Positions 31,901-32,942 of a DNA stretch of 32,942 nucleotides are shown piece by piece. The first letter of the stretch is position 1; the number at the start of each line of letters is the position of its first letter. The notes beneath the pieces are model-generated. The model made no database searches. It was not told the origin of the DNA and saw only the letters and a program-made list of their open reading frames with translations. This stretch comes from CAZADH01 sp964483805 (GTDB taxonomy: Bacteria; Muiribacteriota; Ozemobacteria; Ozemobacterales; Ozemobacteraceae). Made by a program: the position numbers and the translations under genes. The DNA is taken from NCBI GenBank assembly GCA_964483805.1, contig CAZADH010000027.1:1-32942 (forward strand). The letters run 5' to 3'.

Positions 31901-32942
31901 CGCGCGACAAGGGGGTGCGTCTCGTCTGGCCGACCGTCGTCGAGGTCGCGCCCGTCACGTTGCGCGGGGACCCCCACAGCCTGCGGCGCGTGTTGTTCTG
32001 CCTGCTCGACAACGCCCTGAAGTTCACGGCGACAGGGGAAATCGCGGTCGGGCTGGCGCGTGAGGCGGCTCCGGGCGACCAGGTCCGGTTGCGGTTCACT
32101 GTCAGCGACACCGGTATCGGCATCGCGCCCGAACAACTGCCGCATCTCTTCACCCCGTTCACCCAACTCGACGGCACCTTCACCCGGCAGTTTGGCGGCG
32201 TGGGCCTGGGCCTGGCCATCGCCCGCCACCTCGTCGAAGTAATGGGCGGTGAAATCGGGGTCGACAGCCGGCGTGGGCAGGGCACGAAGTTCACCTTCGT
32301 CGTGCCGTTTACCGTGCCCGTGCCGTCGTACATCTCGTTGCCGATCGGCGGTGGGCAGCGCAGGGTCGACAAGGGCACCGGTTGCGTGCCGGTCGCCGTG
32401 GTTGCCACCCCGGAAATGCTGACCGACGGCGCCAGCCCCGGTGCACCGAGGCCCGCCCCGACCGTGCCTGGATCCCCCGTTGCCCCCGAAGCCGAGCGCC
32501 CGGTGAGCCGCATTCTCATCGTCGAGGACCATTGGTTGAACCAGAAGGTCGGCTTGCGGATCGTGCGCAGTTTCGGCTACGACGTCGACGTCGTGGCGAG
32601 TGGGCGGGAAGCGCTCGCCGCCCTGACCGCTCGCGATTACGATCTGGTGCTCATGGATGTGCAGATGGCTGAGATGGATGGGTTGCAGGCGACGCGCCGC
32701 ATTCGCGAGGCGGGATCGTCGGTGCGCAATCCCCGGGTGCCGATCGTGGCGATGACGGCGCACGCTTCAAAATGCGATCGCAACCGTTGTCTCGAGGCCG
32801 GCATGAACGACTTCATCTCGAAACCGGTCGATGCGCGCGATCTGGAGGCGGTCATCCGCCGGTTGTTGGCCGATGGCCCGGTGCCCCTGCTTCGACATGC
32901 GCGCGCCCCCTGCGCCCCCATGAAGGCGCTCGCCTTGCCCAA
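28921..32942 (+). CDS. Hybrid sensor histidine kinase with PAS domains and receiver (3' end cut by window)
   Basis: At least 1340 codons with no in-frame stop to the window edge. Layout: about seven N-terminal membrane segments (1-215) with the motif FGFAHGINEWLDM; an extracytoplasmic sensor between membrane helices near 237-255 and 414-436; a GAF-like region (about 455-610); PAS domains at about 621-735 and 745-865; a coiled-coil linker; HisKA with FLANVSHEIRTPMNG (His913); HATPase_c with DNALKF (Asn1031), DTGIGIAP and GGVGLGLAIA; a Pro/Ala linker; and a REC domain with IVEDH, phospho-acceptor LVLMDVQM (Asp1246) and FISKPVD (Lys1301). The start has no Shine-Dalgarno and may depend on the overlapping leader ORF. 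The signal sensed is unknown. Confidence 0.88.
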   Translation, partial: MGFVAPMAMDYVFFVYGLAFVLLGAVAHGLARSTPTGVPWHWLAGFGFAHGINEWLDMLVPSVGDGAAFAALRLGVMTLSFAFLVEFARATLEREGARVPGTWMILVLAALASVGGVAGPKGTNVAVRYALGFVGALGSAWALYRIGRRGRPGQWALIAASVSMGFYGIASGLVVPRIEFFPASAINAEAFLAVAGVPIQVVRTLLAIGISATIWLYSLRTHWRPDDRPGVYEELRLGFLSAAALVALLVAGGWATWAIERDTRQDLADTLSDKAHLARLALSGDDVTSAVAGVGLARAQAREKVHRVLRGFAAADPDMTGAAACACDKRSGETRVIEYPRRESEAAVWLAPIRQLGDDPGGFALTCVGGECGAGPRMAGLVEIPAAVGASHRVALALQFDAVRWERDVAYHRVGAIAVTLVAALVLGIFYSMRQRFFWQERCRNRQARYQDSLDAIARRTGPKSIDLATLTEEVARALAADRVEIWSFDATTARMLCRDRFERGERAHESGLTREGPDVAALSARLAGARVVVVSPDAQTGIDGAVMVAAVDGDARMGSRVEAGIRRGTRLDGVLTISGSGELRVWTATDLEFVGTVVEMLAAVFEADSRYRLESDLEISESRYRTLVETVADTIFVADCTGVLTFVSRGITRFGLTETAVVGQRLGAVVHPDDRRFVEGAIESMNRGGRDVETTLRFLKKDGTFAIVDASARAVRDANGVLTQITGVLHDVTERLLAEERLRISEEKYRVLFTDAPVGILYADSTGNVIDVNRRLVQILGAPSEAAARSHNILSSTSLAAVGFDRLFQECAQRGTDQTVEFDYTSHWGRSARLRVLIKRIAPSGAMHQSVQVVVEDVTDRWQAEQALTQAKTDLETMNADLQKALVQARELSTAASAATVLKSQFLANVSHEIRTPMNGVLGMTELLLTSDLNDEQRESAEMIRGSAEALMSVINDILDFSKIESGEYEVAEIDFDPAQIFAQLREKFDRRARDKGVRLVWPTVVEVAPVTLRGDPHSLRRVLFCLLDNALKFTATGEIAVGLAREAAPGDQVRLRFTVSDTGIGIAPEQLPHLFTPFTQLDGTFTRQFGGVGLGLAIARHLVEVMGGEIGVDSRRGQGTKFTFVVPFTVPVPSYISLPIGGGQRRVDKGTGCVPVAVVATPEMLTDGASPGAPRPAPTVPGSPVAPEAERPVSRILIVEDHWLNQKVGLRIVRSFGYDVDVVASGREALAALTARDYDLVLMDVQMAEMDGLQATRRIREAGSSVRNPRVPIVAMTAHASKCDRNRCLEAGMNDFISKPVDARDLEAVIRRLLADGPVPLLRHARAPCAPMKALALP

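Overview
The window is a 32.9 kb piece of a GC-rich bacterial chromosome (roughly two-thirds G+C by eye). A 10-N run at 8629-8638 marks it as a draft or metagenome scaffold. A 5' fragment of hgcA (mercury methylation), an iron-sulfur flavoprotein and a B12-type radical SAM enzyme suggest an anaerobe. Several lipoboxes and an MscS-type channel fit a diderm. There is no rRNA or tRNA, and I cannot name the phylum.

Region 1 (1-5500) is a divergent metal/metalloid locus. Leftward: an ArsR repressor, an ACR3 arsenite pump and the first 110 codons of hgcA, cut by the left window edge. Rightward: a second ArsR with a probably leaderless promoter, a small CxxC thioredoxin-fold protein, a membrane-anchored thioredoxin, a CcdA-like electron-transfer protein and a DUF318/ArsP-type permease, closed by a 17-bp hairpin terminator. 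This would put mercury methylation inside an ArsR-controlled detoxification locus.

Region 2 (5500-9950) is mostly housekeeping: a lipoprotein with two ComEA-type helix-hairpin-helix domains, a lipoprotein amidase, the EttA-type ABC-F protein (containing the N gap), and an iron-sulfur flavoprotein.

Region 3 (9960-15250) is a phosphate operon pstS-pstC-pstA-pstB1-pstB2-phoU. The two tandem PstB ATPases carry complementary motif losses: PstB1 has lost the Q-loop Gln and H-loop His, and PstB2 has lost the LSGGQ signature. A heterodimer would have one canonical and one degenerate ATP site. This is the best candidate for something undescribed.

Region 4 (15250-18212) is a compact set of a DUF5071-like protein, a DUF3696-type AAA ATPase and a protein with an MIT_C/PLD-like C-terminal domain. 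It looks like a possible conflict/defence module. Region 5 (18217-20550, minus strand) holds an MscS channel with a cyclic-nucleotide-binding domain and a DUF1287 protein.

Region 6 (20727-28668) is a four-gene operon: B12-binding radical SAM enzyme, PEP-synthase/rifampicin-phosphotransferase-like enzyme, a class III aminotransferase fused to an acyl-ACP-reductase-like domain, and an alpha/beta hydrolase. It starts from a near-consensus promoter and has a structured 5' leader. It looks like a pathway turning an acyl thioester into an amine or amine-containing lipid. Region 7 (28862-end) is a short leader ORF and a very large hybrid histidine kinase that runs off the right edge.
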